Source of the DNA: Alphaproteobacteria bacterium | Lineage (GTDB): Bacteria; Pseudomonadota; Alphaproteobacteria; Rhizobiales; Hyphomicrobiaceae | Length of the DNA: 38,776 nt | NCBI GenBank assembly: GCA_019137195.1 | Contig: JAGVSR010000081.1 | Location: forward strand, 1 to 38,776 | Reading direction: 5' to 3' | Shown here: piece after piece, positions 1-7,658 of the stretch | Numbering within the stretch: position 1 is the stretch's first letter | Layout: the number at the start of each line of letters is the position of its first letter | Made by a program: the position numbers and the translations under genes | The notes under the pieces: generated by a model | Database searches by the model: none | Seen by the model: the letters and a program-made list of their open reading frames with translations, nothing else | What the model was told of the DNA's origin: nothing

Positions 1-156
1 GAACACGGCGGCCGGCAGGTTTGGGTATCGGTGCGCTGTGTCCTTCAATGCCTTGGGGACAGTGCATTCGAGGAGCGGTACGTCAGTGCTGCCACTGACG
101 AGGGACATGTCGCCGATGGGGCGGCCGGTGTCCTCGCGAGACGTGTCCTCGGTCAT
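1..156 (-). CDS. AMP-binding acyl-CoA synthetase, N-terminal fragment (runs off left edge)
   Basis: The minus strand opens with ATG at 156, preceded by AAGGTG, and stays open to base 1, giving 52 residues. The segment SLVSGSTDVPLLECTVPKAL followed by KDTAHRYPNLPAAVF matches the usual start of AMP-forming fatty-acyl-CoA synthetases (pattern: S-x-x-x-G-x-x-D-x-P-L-L, then a helix ending in R-x-P-x-x-x-A-x-V). Such enzymes activate carboxylic acids to acyl-CoA with ATP. The catalytic core lies outside the window, so the substrate cannot be judged. It is divergent from the rhodanese gene. Another adenylate-forming enzyme is possible. Confidence 0.7.
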   Translation of the reverse strand, partial: MTEDTSREDTGRPIGDMSLVSGSTDVPLLECTVPKALKDTAHRYPNLPAAVF

Positions 157-440
157 GCTTGCACCTTGCTGCGTGATCGCGGCCTGCGGAGAACGACTGA
201 GCCGGTCCGGGTCTTTCTCTCCCCGTTCCAGGGGCTCGATATTCCGGCACTGCGACGTACGCGAGATCATTACTGGATCAATCTGCGCAAGATGGTTGCG
301 AGGGTCGTGGGCGTCAACGCGGCAGAGGTCGTATGTCGGTCCTGCGAGCCGCTGCCGGTGCGGGTTTCACTTCAAGACGGGCTGCACTTGCATTAGGATC
401 GACGTTCGACAGACAACGCACCAATATTCGGAGAACGACG

Positions 441-860
441 ATGTCGCGAAGCCTCAAGGTCGGCGTGAAGGAGCTCGTGGAACGGGCCAAGGCCGAGATC
501 AAAGAGTACACTGCGGCCGAGGCTATTGCGCTCGCCGGAGATCCCAAGGTGCAGCTCGTCGACATCCGCGACCCGCGCGAGCTCGAGCGGGACGGACGAG
601 TTCCCGGCGCCTTCCACTGTCCGCGCGGCATGGTCGAGTTCTGGATCGATCCGGCCAGTCCCTACTACAAGCCGGTGTTCGGCGAGGACAAGATGTTCGT
701 CTTCTTCTGCGCCGGGGGGCTGCGCTCGGCCCTGACCACAAAGACCGCACAGGACATGGGGCTTGCGCCCGTCGCCCACATCGTCGGCGGTTTTGGTGCC
801 TGGAAGGCGGCCGGAGGTCCGATCGAGGGTGGTGGGGCACCTCATCCCAACCCTCTCTAG
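441..860 (+). CDS. rhodanese-like domain protein
   Basis: Single-domain rhodanese of 139 residues, probably cytoplasmic since no signal peptide is seen. Residues 37-45 (VQLVDIRDP) form the typical first strand and CDC25-like loop. The active-site loop CAGGLRS starts at Cys90, the residue that carries persulfide in this family. The region ends with the usual GGFGAWKAAGGP stretch. The start is ATG at 441 with GGAG 7 bases upstream. The substrate is unknown; single-domain rhodaneses move sulfane sulfur or act in redox stress. The last residues, APHPNPL, come from a dispersed repeat that supplies the end of the gene (see findings). Confidence 0.85.
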   Translation: MSRSLKVGVKELVERAKAEIKEYTAAEAIALAGDPKVQLVDIRDPRELERDGRVPGAFHCPRGMVEFWIDPASPYYKPVFGEDKMFVFFCAGGLRSALTTKTAQDMGLAPVAHIVGGFGAWKAAGGPIEGGGAPHPNPL

Positions 861-875
861 GGGTAAGGAGAGTTC
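838..875. repeat. dispersed CTCATCCCAACCCTCTC-type repeat at the rhodanese 3' end
   Basis: The sequence CCTCATCCCAACCCTCTC followed by a GGGGTAAGGAGAG arm resembles a short palindromic intergenic repeat common in alphaproteobacteria. Related pieces occur near 25712-25745 and 38500-38540. Here it overlaps the last codons of the rhodanese gene and its stop. The family name is not certain. Confidence 0.45.
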
Positions 876-972
876 AGCCGGCAAGGATCGGCTGTTTGAT
901 GCGTTGCCGCGAGCGCAGGGTTGTTCTCGATCCGCCTGAGGGTAGGGCAAGAGTTCGGAGGCGCAGGCACGA

Positions 973-1776
973 ATGAGCAGCCCTTCCGGTCATTATCCGA
1001 TCGAGGCGCGAGAGGGCGAGGTTGAGCGCCTCACCGTGCAAAGTGCCGCGATGGCGCCCGAGTGCGAGGTGATGCTCGACCGGATCGGCGTGGGGGACGG
1101 GTGGCACTGCCTCGATCTCGGTTGTGGACCCGGAGGGATCACGGAGCTGCTTGCGAAGCGAACCGGCGCAACCGGCCGCGTGATCGGCATCGATCGGAAC
1201 GAGGCGTTTCTGGCGGAAGCCCGGAAGTTCGCTTCGGGCACGGTCCACTTCCGGGTCGCCGATGTCTATGAGACCGGGCTGGCCGCGGAGAGGTTCGACC
1301 TCGTACACCTGCGCTTCGTTGCTAGCACGGCAGGCGAGCCCGAACGGCTTCTAGCCGAGGCGTCGCGTGTTACGCGTCCGGGCGGCGTGATTGCTCTTCA
1401 GGAACCCGACGGCTCGACACTCAACTGCTGGCCGCCCAATGCCGCGTGGGATCGGTTGAAGGCGGTGCTGCTCGGTGTCTTCGCGGGCGTCGGTGCTGAC
1501 CTGACGCTTGCGCGCCGGCTCTATTCGGTCGTTCGTGCTGCGGGGCTCGCCGACGTACAGTATCGGACCTTCATCGTCGCCGTGCGCGCGGGCGATCCCA
1601 TGGCTGACTATCTTCCGTCGACGATCGAATCCTTGCGCGAGACGGCGGTCCGGCTCGGCCTCGTCTCGGCGCGAGAGCTTCCCGGTCTGCTGGAGGAGTG
1701 CCGCGCATTTCTCCGCCAGCCGGACACGTCCTTCACCATGTACACGGTGGCGCAGGTGTGGGGCCTCAAGCCATAG
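973..1776 (+). CDS. class I SAM-dependent methyltransferase
   Basis: 267 residues. Motif I of the Rossmann-fold methyltransferases, LDLGCGPGG, lies at about residues 47-55. The acidic end of strand 2 is seen in VIGIDRNEAFL and motif IV in FDLVHLRFV. A post-motif LRPGG-like segment (VTRPGGVIALQEPD) follows. This is the Methyltransf_11/UbiE-like arrangement, with a C-terminal half that would shape the substrate pocket. The substrate is not apparent. The start is ATG at 973 with GGAGG about 11 bases upstream. It lies 112 bases after the rhodanese gene and is convergent with the AcuI-like gene. Confidence 0.85.
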   Translation: MSSPSGHYPIEAREGEVERLTVQSAAMAPECEVMLDRIGVGDGWHCLDLGCGPGGITELLAKRTGATGRVIGIDRNEAFLAEARKFASGTVHFRVADVYETGLAAERFDLVHLRFVASTAGEPERLLAEASRVTRPGGVIALQEPDGSTLNCWPPNAAWDRLKAVLLGVFAGVGADLTLARRLYSVVRAAGLADVQYRTFIVAVRAGDPMADYLPSTIESLRETAVRLGLVSARELPGLLEECRAFLRQPDTSFTMYTVAQVWGLKP

Positions 1777-1833
1777 GAGCCCGGTGCGCCATGGCCCGTT
1801 GCAGCCTGCGGCAGAGTTCAACCTCGAATCCTG

Positions 1834-2778
1834 CTACGCTCTCACGTCGACGACCACGCGACCTTTGACCTGACCTTTGAGAATTTCGGCGCCGAGGCGC
1901 GGCAGGTCGGCAAGCTTGGCGGACGTGATCATGGCCGCGAGCTTGTCCTTCGGCAGATCCTTGGCGATGCGCGCCCACGCCTTCACGCGGTTCTCGCTGG
2001 GCTGCATGACGCTGTCGATGCCGAGAAGGTTGACACCGCGAAGCAGGAACGGAACCACGGTCGCGGGAAGCGCCGCGCCGCCCGCCAGGCCTACAGCGGC
2101 AACGGACGCGCCGTACTTCATCTGGCCGAGCACGCGGGCGAGCATGGCGCCGCCGACGCTGTCGACACAGCCGGCCCAGGTCTCGGTCTCGAGCGGGCGC
2201 TTCACGGTTTCGGCCAGCTCCTCGCGCGGGACGATGCGCGTGGCGCCGAGCGACTTCAGATAGTCCGCCGTCTCGGGCCGGCCGGTGACAGCTGCGACCT
2301 CGTGGCCGAGGTGGGCGAGAATCGCAGTTGCGACGGAGCCGACGCCGCCTGCGGCGCCCGTGACCAGAACGGGACCGCTGCCGGGCTTCAATCCGTGGTC
2401 TTCGAGCGCCATCACGGCGAGCATGGCGGTGAAGCCTGCGGTGCCGACCGCCATGGCCTCTCTGGTCGTGAGCCCCTTGGGCAGGAGCACCAGCCAGTCG
2501 CCTTTGACGCGCGCCTTCTCGGCATAGCCGCCCCAGTGCGTCTCGCCGACCCGCCAACCGGTCAAGACGACCTTGTCGCCCGTCTTGAAGCGCGGGTTGT
2601 CGGATGCCGCGACCGTGCCGGCAAAGTCGATGCCGGGAACGTGGGGATACGTGCGGACGAGCCCGCCGCCAGAGGAGCTCAAGCAGAGCCCGTCCTTATA
2701 GTTCACGGTCGAGTACTCGACATCGACGGTGACGTCGCCGGAAGGCAGGCGGGCCTCGTCGATCGTTTGTACGGACCT
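1834..2778 (-). CDS. acuI: AcuI/YhdH-type acrylyl-CoA reductase-like MDR protein, N-terminus and start codon missing
   Basis: About 313 recognisable residues of a zinc-independent medium-chain reductase. The family segment SVQTIDEARLPSGDVTV begins at about 2775, followed by YSTVNYKDGL, the PGIDFAGTV strand, the NADPH loop GAAGGVGSVA and a C-terminal GRVVVDV. AcuI/YhdH reduces acrylyl-CoA (or related enoyl substrates) to propionyl-CoA with NADPH. Normal members have about 15 more residues before SVQT, starting with Met. Here those are absent: going upstream in frame the DNA is the acyl-CoA dehydrogenase gene in another frame, with no ATG/GTG/TTG until ATG 2952. It may be non-functional, translated as a frameshift fusion, or misassembled. 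The coordinates mark homology, not a proven start. Confidence 0.6.
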   Translation of the reverse strand, partial: RSVQTIDEARLPSGDVTVDVEYSTVNYKDGLCLSSSGGGLVRTYPHVPGIDFAGTVAASDNPRFKTGDKVVLTGWRVGETHWGGYAEKARVKGDWLVLLPKGLTTREAMAVGTAGFTAMLAVMALEDHGLKPGSGPVLVTGAAGGVGSVATAILAHLGHEVAAVTGRPETADYLKSLGATRIVPREELAETVKRPLETETWAGCVDSVGGAMLARVLGQMKYGASVAAVGLAGGAALPATVVPFLLRGVNLLGIDSVMQPSENRVKAWARIAKDLPKDKLAAMITSAKLADLPRLGAEILKGQVKGRVVVDVRA

Positions 2779-3950
2779 TTCGGCACCGGCACGCGCGGCA
2801 GCTCCTCGGCGCGCTTTTTCAAGGCGCGTCCGATAACGACGCGCGAGATCTCGGTCGTGCCGTCGACGATTCTCAGCATTTGAGAGAGGCGGCTCAGGCG
2901 GTCGAGACCGTAGGAGGAGAGGAGGCCCATGCCGCCCATCACCTGCGTGCATGTGTTGGCGGCTTTCACCGCGCAATCCGGCACGAAGCGCTTGGCGTGA
3001 GCAGCGAGGAGGGGTCCCTCCTGCGTGCCGAGCGCATTGGCGGCGGCGCGATATAGAAGGCGCGAAGCTTCGAGCTCCGTCGCCACCTCGCCCAGCATCC
3101 ACTGGATGCCATCGAGGTCGAGCGCGGTCTTGCCGAACATCTTGCGGTTGCCAGTGTAGGCGAGCGCGACGTCGAGCGCGGCCTGCATCAAGCCACAACA
3201 GCCGGACGCGATGGACACGCGGGCGATGTCGATGGCCATCAATGCGCCGGAAAGGCCCTTGCCCGGTGGCAGGATGATGTTCTCCTCGGGAACCTGCACG
3301 TTCTCCATGTACATCTCGCCCATCGGCAGGAAATTGTACGAGGCCGTGTCATAGAGCGGGCCGAACGACAGGCCTTTCGCGCCCTTCGGAATGGCGACCA
3401 TGGCCATGTCCTTGTGTCCTGGCGTGTCCGACGTCTTGACGACGGTGAGATAGACGTCGGCCTCGCCTGCGAGCGACACCCACGCCTTCGATCCCGAGAT
3501 GGTCCAGGTGCCGTCCTTGATCCTGGCCCTGGAGTACATCGTCGCGGCGTCGGAGCCCGACTGCGGCTCGGTCAGGGCGAAGTTAGCGAGCTTCTTTCCC
3601 GCAATGAGATCCTTGGCCCACTTCTTCTTGAATGCGTCGGTCGCAAAACCGCACACGGCGAAGCTGCAGATGTTGTGCATGGAGAGCGCGAAGGCGTACG
3701 CGCCGTCGCCTTTGCCGAGTTCCTCGTACACGCGGATGCCGTCGCCGAGCGAGAGGCCCTGTCCGCCGAGCTCGGTCGGGCAGTAGAGGCCGGTCAAGCC
3801 CAGGGCCGCCGCCTTGTCCGAGGCCTTCCTCGGCCACTTCCGCTCCTTGATCCACTTGTCGACGTTGGGCTTAATGACGTCCTCCGTGTGTCTTCTCGCC
3901 GCTGCGAGCACGGTGTCGATCGTCGATCCTGGTTCGGGCTTCGATGTCAT
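2703..3950 (-). CDS. acyl-CoA dehydrogenase family protein, abnormal C-terminus
   Basis: 415 residues from ATG 3950, which has GGAGA about 9 bases upstream and is preferred over the longer open frame to 4049 because that extension is arginine-rich and unlike the family. It contains the signature ALTEPQSGSDAA and the middle beta domain. The C-terminal helical segment has IVDGTTEISR, where Asp363 sits at the position usually held by the catalytic glutamate of MCAD-like enzymes. It would oxidise an acyl-CoA to the trans-2-enoyl-CoA using FAD and ETF. Family-like sequence ends near residue 390. The last 25 or so residues are acuI coding DNA read in the wrong frame, so its own stop codon seems to have been lost. 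Confidence 0.8.
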   Translation of the reverse strand: MTSKPEPGSTIDTVLAAARRHTEDVIKPNVDKWIKERKWPRKASDKAAALGLTGLYCPTELGGQGLSLGDGIRVYEELGKGDGAYAFALSMHNICSFAVCGFATDAFKKKWAKDLIAGKKLANFALTEPQSGSDAATMYSRARIKDGTWTISGSKAWVSLAGEADVYLTVVKTSDTPGHKDMAMVAIPKGAKGLSFGPLYDTASYNFLPMGEMYMENVQVPEENIILPPGKGLSGALMAIDIARVSIASGCCGLMQAALDVALAYTGNRKMFGKTALDLDGIQWMLGEVATELEASRLLYRAAANALGTQEGPLLAAHAKRFVPDCAVKAANTCTQVMGGMGLLSSYGLDRLSRLSQMLRIVDGTTEISRVVIGRALKKRAEELPRVPVPKGPYKRSTRPACLPATSPSMSSTRP

Positions 3951-4399
3951 GGGCGTTTGTCTCCGGCGCCGGCGCGGGCGCGGCGTCTCGTTGCGATGCG
4001 AAAGGATGGGGTGACTTTGCCACACGGTGCGGGGTGGGGCGAGAGCCAAGTCGGCGTCTCGAGCGCGGCATAGGTATTAGGTAGCTTTCGGGGTCTTGCC
4101 GCAGGTCGTAGACTTGTTGCAGCCCGGTCGTCTCGCGGCGCGGCTCGCGCGGCTCGGCAGCTCCGGCCCCCCTCGCTGCGAACCAGCTGGAGAGTGGAAT
4201 TGTCCGCAACGGCGCGCGCCGAATGCGTTTGGTCTGTGAGGAAAGGCCTTGGATGATAGCCTCGTCGTACGCATTGCGTCGCGCTATACCGAGCCCCTTC
4301 CCGTCACGGTGAGGGAGACGATACCGAGCCGTCCTTGATTGCCTCGGGCGAGGAGATGCGAGTAGGCTTGCCGCCAACACGTTGCCGGAGCTGCCAGGC
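3951..4399. other. 449-base intergenic region between divergent acyl-CoA dehydrogenase and paaI
   Basis: It holds the dehydrogenase ribosome site next to 3950 and a CCGGAG ribosome site at 4385-4390 for paaI. I found no convincing small gene, palindromic operator, tRNA or terminator in between. Open frames here are arginine-rich and unlike proteins. Promoters for both directions must lie here, but no clear -35/-10 pair stands out. Confidence 0.5.
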
Positions 4400-4843
4400 A
4401 TGACCAAACCCCAAATGTCGCCAGAGGTGATGGCGCAGCGCTGTGCCGAAGGCATGCTCGCGACCGACGAGGCGGTGCGGTCCGTCGGCATGAAGCTCGA
4501 GCAGATCGCGCCCGGAGCAGCGGTGATGAGCCTCGAGCTTCGCCCGGAGATGATGAATAGCCATGGCACCTGCCATGGCGGCTTCATCTTCGCGCTCGCG
4601 GATTCGACCTTTGCCTACGCATGCAACAGCCATAACGACGTGGCCGTCGCCCAGAGCTGCACAATCACCTACATCAATCCGGCCAAGGCCGGCGATCGGC
4701 TGAGGGCGGTGGCTCGGGAGGTGTCGCGGCGCGGCCGGAGCGGCGTTTACGACATCGAGGTCACCGACCAGAAGGGGCAGCAGATCGCCTTGTTCCGCGG
4801 CCATTCGCGGACCGTAAAGGGTAAGCACATCGCAACCGAATAA
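4400..4843 (+). CDS. paaI: PaaI-type hotdog acyl-CoA thioesterase
   Basis: 147 residues from ATG 4400; an in-frame TTG at 4382 is a poorer start. The hotdog signature NSHGTCHGGFIFALADSTF is nearly that of hydroxyphenylacetyl-CoA thioesterase PaaI, with the catalytic Asp equivalent at residue 68 (ALADS). It is cytoplasmic. In phenylacetate catabolism PaaI hydrolyses stalled ring-hydroxylated or early phenylacetyl-CoA intermediates and frees CoA. It lies 31 bases upstream of paaK on the same strand, so the two probably form one transcript. No ring-epoxidase (paaABCDE) genes are in the window, so its partner pathway could be a different arylacetate route. Confidence 0.9.
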   Translation: MTKPQMSPEVMAQRCAEGMLATDEAVRSVGMKLEQIAPGAAVMSLELRPEMMNSHGTCHGGFIFALADSTFAYACNSHNDVAVAQSCTITYINPAKAGDRLRAVAREVSRRGRSGVYDIEVTDQKGQQIALFRGHSRTVKGKHIATE

Positions 4844-4874
4844 TGCGGCAGAGACCGCAACTCCGGGGAAGTCC

Positions 4875-6185
4875 ATGGACGATCTCACGCCATCGAAATC
4901 CGACCTCGACGCCATCGAGATCGCGTCCCGTGACGAGATCGAGGCGCTGCAACTCGAGCGCCTGAAGTGGTCGCTCGGCCATGCCTACGAGAGATCGCCG
5001 TTCTATCGCCGGCGTTTCGATGCCGAGCATGTGCATCCGAAGGATCTCACGTCGCTTGCCGATCTCGCCCGCTTCCCGTTCACGACCAAGCAGCATATGC
5101 GCGAGAGCTATCCATTCGGCATGTTTGCGGCACCGCGAGAGAATTTGCGCCGGATCCATGCCTCGTCGGGCACGACGGGCCGGCCGACCATCGTGGCCTA
5201 CACGCAGACCGACATCGACAATTGGGCCGACCTCATGGCGCGGTCGATCCGGGCTACCGGAGGGCGAGCGGGCGACATCGTCCACGTCGCCTATGGATAC
5301 GGCCTCTTTACCGGCGGGCTGGGCGCGCACTACGGGGCCGAGCGGCTCGGCTGCACGGTTGTGCCGGTCTCAGGCGGCCTCACCGAGCGGCAGGCCACGC
5401 TCATCATGGACTTCAAGCCACGTATCATCATGGTTACGCCGTCCTACATGCTGTCGATCCTGGACGAGCTCAAGCGGCGGGGCGTCGATCCGCGCTCGTG
5501 CTCGCTCGCACTCGGCATCTTCGGCGCTGAGCCGTGGACGGAAACGATGCGCGGCGAGATCGAGCAGGCATTCGACATGCACGCGGTCGACATCTACGGG
5601 CTCTCGGAGATCATGGGACCGGGCGTCGCCTGCGAGTGCGTCGAGACCAAGGATGGACTTCACCTGTGGGAAGACCATTTCTATCCCGAGATCATCGATC
5701 CCGAGACGGGCGCGGTTCTTCCTGACGGCAGTCTCGGCGAGCTGGTGCTTACGACACTTTCCAAGGAAGGCATGCCCATGATCCGCTATCGCACGCGGGA
5801 TCTCACGCGGCTCATGCCGGGCTCGGCGCGCACGATGCGGCGCATGGAGCGAATCAAGGGGCGCTCCGACGACATGATCATCTTGCGCGGCGTCAATGTG
5901 TTTCCGACCCAGATCGAGGAGCAGGTATTGAAGTGCCGGGGCCTCGCACCGCATTTCCAGATCGAACTTGTGCGTCACGGTCGTCTCGACACCATGATCA
6001 TCAACGTCGAGGCAGAGCCGGATAGCGCCGAGCCCGCGGTGCGCCGTTTCTCAGGGCACGAGCTCGAGCATCACATCAAGAGCGTTTGCGGCGTGTCGAC
6101 GACGGTGGTCGTTCACGATCCTGGGACGGTCGTGCGCTCGGAAGGAAAGGCCAAGCGGGTGGTCGACAACCGGCCGAAGGATTGA
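4875..6185 (+). CDS. paaK: phenylacetate-CoA ligase
   Basis: 436 residues, the usual PaaK length. The ATP loop SSGTTGRP lies at residues 98-105, followed by TIVAYTQTDIDNW typical of this family. Further on are YGLSEIMGPGVACEC and the C-terminal adenylation-subdomain linker with GRSDDMIILRGVNVFPTQIE. It joins phenylacetate (or a related arylacetate) to CoA with ATP to AMP in the cytoplasm. The start is ATG 4875 with GGGGAAG upstream. It is tail-to-tail with korC, only 24 bases apart. Together with the indolepyruvate-type oxidoreductase downstream this supports arylacetate/arylpyruvate metabolism, though the exact substrate is inferred. Confidence 0.9.
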   Translation: MDDLTPSKSDLDAIEIASRDEIEALQLERLKWSLGHAYERSPFYRRRFDAEHVHPKDLTSLADLARFPFTTKQHMRESYPFGMFAAPRENLRRIHASSGTTGRPTIVAYTQTDIDNWADLMARSIRATGGRAGDIVHVAYGYGLFTGGLGAHYGAERLGCTVVPVSGGLTERQATLIMDFKPRIIMVTPSYMLSILDELKRRGVDPRSCSLALGIFGAEPWTETMRGEIEQAFDMHAVDIYGLSEIMGPGVACECVETKDGLHLWEDHFYPEIIDPETGAVLPDGSLGELVLTTLSKEGMPMIRYRTRDLTRLMPGSARTMRRMERIKGRSDDMIILRGVNVFPTQIEEQVLKCRGLAPHFQIELVRHGRLDTMIINVEAEPDSAEPAVRRFSGHELEHHIKSVCGVSTTVVVHDPGTVVRSEGKAKRVVDNRPKD

Positions 6186-6200
6186 GAGCGCTGGCGCTCT
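6184..6200. terminator. short hairpin between convergent paaK and korC
   Basis: AGAGCGC and GCGCTCT form an inverted repeat directly at the paaK stop, in the 24-base gap between two convergent operons. No long T-run follows on either strand, so this is only a terminator candidate. Confidence 0.3.
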
Positions 6201-6209
6201 TCGCCGGAC

Positions 6210-6803
6210 TCAGGCGTCCGCGCGGACGACATGGGGTGGGCGAGCTGCGCCGTCGCCGTGGGCCAGGCCGGTGCCGGCTGATGCCAGCGCGAAGCCCTCG
6301 GCGACCGCGGTGAGGTTCAGGTCGGCGAATTTTTTCGGGGTCTCTCGCCGCACGGCCTCCTCGAGCGAGTGGCGTGTGCAGAGGCCCGAAAGGCCGACGA
6401 GGGCGCCGAGCGCGATGATGTTCGCAATGCGCGGGCTGCCGACTTCGACGGCGCGGGCCATGATGGGGAGCGTGAGAAGCCGGACTCCGGATTTCGGCGG
6501 CTCGGGGACGAGGCGCTCGTCGACGATGACGAGCCCGCCGGGCTTGACGAGACCGATCGAGCGGTCGACGCCGGTCTGCGATAGGCCCGCCATCATGTCG
6601 AGGTGGGTGACGAGGGGATAGTCGGCGGCGTTCCCGGTCACGATCACGTCCGAGTAGCAGAAACCTCCGCGCGAGGTCGGCTCGTAGCTCTGCGACTGCG
6701 CCGCGTGCTTCCCCTCGAGGCCGAGCGCACGAAACAGGATGTGCATGCCGAGGATCAGGCCCTGGCCGCCGCTGCCGGCGAGACGAATTTCGGTACGGAT
6801 CAT
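6210..6803 (-). CDS. korC: 2-oxoacid:ferredoxin oxidoreductase, gamma subunit (KorC-like)
   Basis: 197 residues beginning with the gamma-domain motif RLAGSGGQGLILGMHIL, then YEPTSRGGFCYSDVIV and a DVVSP-like middle. This is the small gamma domain (POR_N/gamma fold) of pyruvate/2-oxoglutarate:ferredoxin oxidoreductases, which contributes to CoA binding. Its ATG at 6803 overlaps the korB stop by 4 bases (ATGA), so translation is probably coupled. It is the last gene of the ior-kor operon. Known KOR enzymes convert a 2-oxoacid plus CoA to acyl-CoA and CO2 with reduction of ferredoxin. Whether 2-oxoglutarate is the substrate here is not shown. Confidence 0.88.
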   Translation of the reverse strand: MIRTEIRLAGSGGQGLILGMHILFRALGLEGKHAAQSQSYEPTSRGGFCYSDVIVTGNAADYPLVTHLDMMAGLSQTGVDRSIGLVKPGGLVIVDERLVPEPPKSGVRLLTLPIMARAVEVGSPRIANIIALGALVGLSGLCTRHSLEEAVRRETPKKFADLNLTAVAEGFALASAGTGLAHGDGAARPPHVVRADA

Positions 6804-7654
6804 CTAGGGCGTCCCGGCTTCGATTTCACTCGGACGGCGTAATCGCGGTAGGCGGCGCCGTACTCCGGTCGGGCCTGCTTCGCGAGAATGCCGGTGACGA
6901 GGCGGTTCGGACGGAACGGCTCATCGGCGACGTTGCCGAACGCCTCCGGGCGCATGTCGCTCTTCTGCGACAGGATCATCTCCGGGCTCTCGCCGAGGTC
7001 GTTCTTGCGGCCGTAGATCTCGGTGCAGTCGGAGATGGCCTCGATGAACGAGAAGCCAGGATGAGCGATGCCGTCGCGGATGACGTTCTTCAGCGCCATC
7101 GCCTGGCGCGTCACCTCGCGGCCGACGAACGACGCGCCGGCGGCCTCCGCGAGCTTGCAGGCGTCGAATGTCGGCTCGGCGTTTCCTCCGGGTGTGGTGG
7201 TGGTAAGGCGGTTGGCCGACGTGGTCGGCGACACCTGCCCGCCCGTCATGCCGTAGACCTCGTTGTTGAGCATCAGGCAGGTGAGGTCGAGATTGCGGCG
7301 GCAGGCATGGATGAGGTGATTGCCGCCGATGGCGAGGCAGTCGCCGTCGCCGGTGATGACGACGACCGTGAGATCGGGCCGGGCGAGCTTGAGCCCGGTC
7401 GCGAACGCCAGCGGCCGCCCGTGAGTCGTATGGAACGTGTTGGCGTCAATGTAGGCGCCAACGCGACCGGAGCAGCCTATGCCAGAGACGATCGCAAGCT
7501 TGTTCTTGTCGATCGCGAGCTCATGAACGGCCCACAGGAGCGCACGGAGCGCGATGCCGTGTCCGCAGCCCGGGCACATGAAGTGTGGCATCAGCTGCAG
7601 TCGCAAGTAGTCTTTGATCTCGAACGGCTCGAGCGTGCGGACCATCTCGTTCAT
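6800..7654 (-). CDS. korB: 2-oxoacid:ferredoxin oxidoreductase, beta subunit (KorB-like, TPP-binding)
   Basis: 284 residues. CPGCGHG (Cys27, Cys30) plus Cys61 in GIGCSGR match the cysteines that bind the [4Fe-4S] cluster in KorB/PorB beta subunits. GDGD at 102-105 with Asn131 and EVYGMTGGQ forms the thiamine diphosphate and magnesium site. It carries the 2-oxoacid decarboxylation chemistry jointly with KorA. The start, ATG 7654, lies 4 bases after the korA stop. The length is normal for two-subunit-core KOR enzymes. Confidence 0.92.
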   Translation of the reverse strand: MNEMVRTLEPFEIKDYLRLQLMPHFMCPGCGHGIALRALLWAVHELAIDKNKLAIVSGIGCSGRVGAYIDANTFHTTHGRPLAFATGLKLARPDLTVVVITGDGDCLAIGGNHLIHACRRNLDLTCLMLNNEVYGMTGGQVSPTTSANRLTTTTPGGNAEPTFDACKLAEAAGASFVGREVTRQAMALKNVIRDGIAHPGFSFIEAISDCTEIYGRKNDLGESPEMILSQKSDMRPEAFGNVADEPFRPNRLVTGILAKQARPEYGAAYRDYAVRVKSKPGRPR

Positions 7655-7658
7655 GGCT

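Noticed and set aside
31-396. Plus-strand open frame of 121 codons at the left end
   Set aside because: It lacks a ribosome site and family resemblance, and overlaps the better-supported minus-strand CoA synthetase start (1-156).
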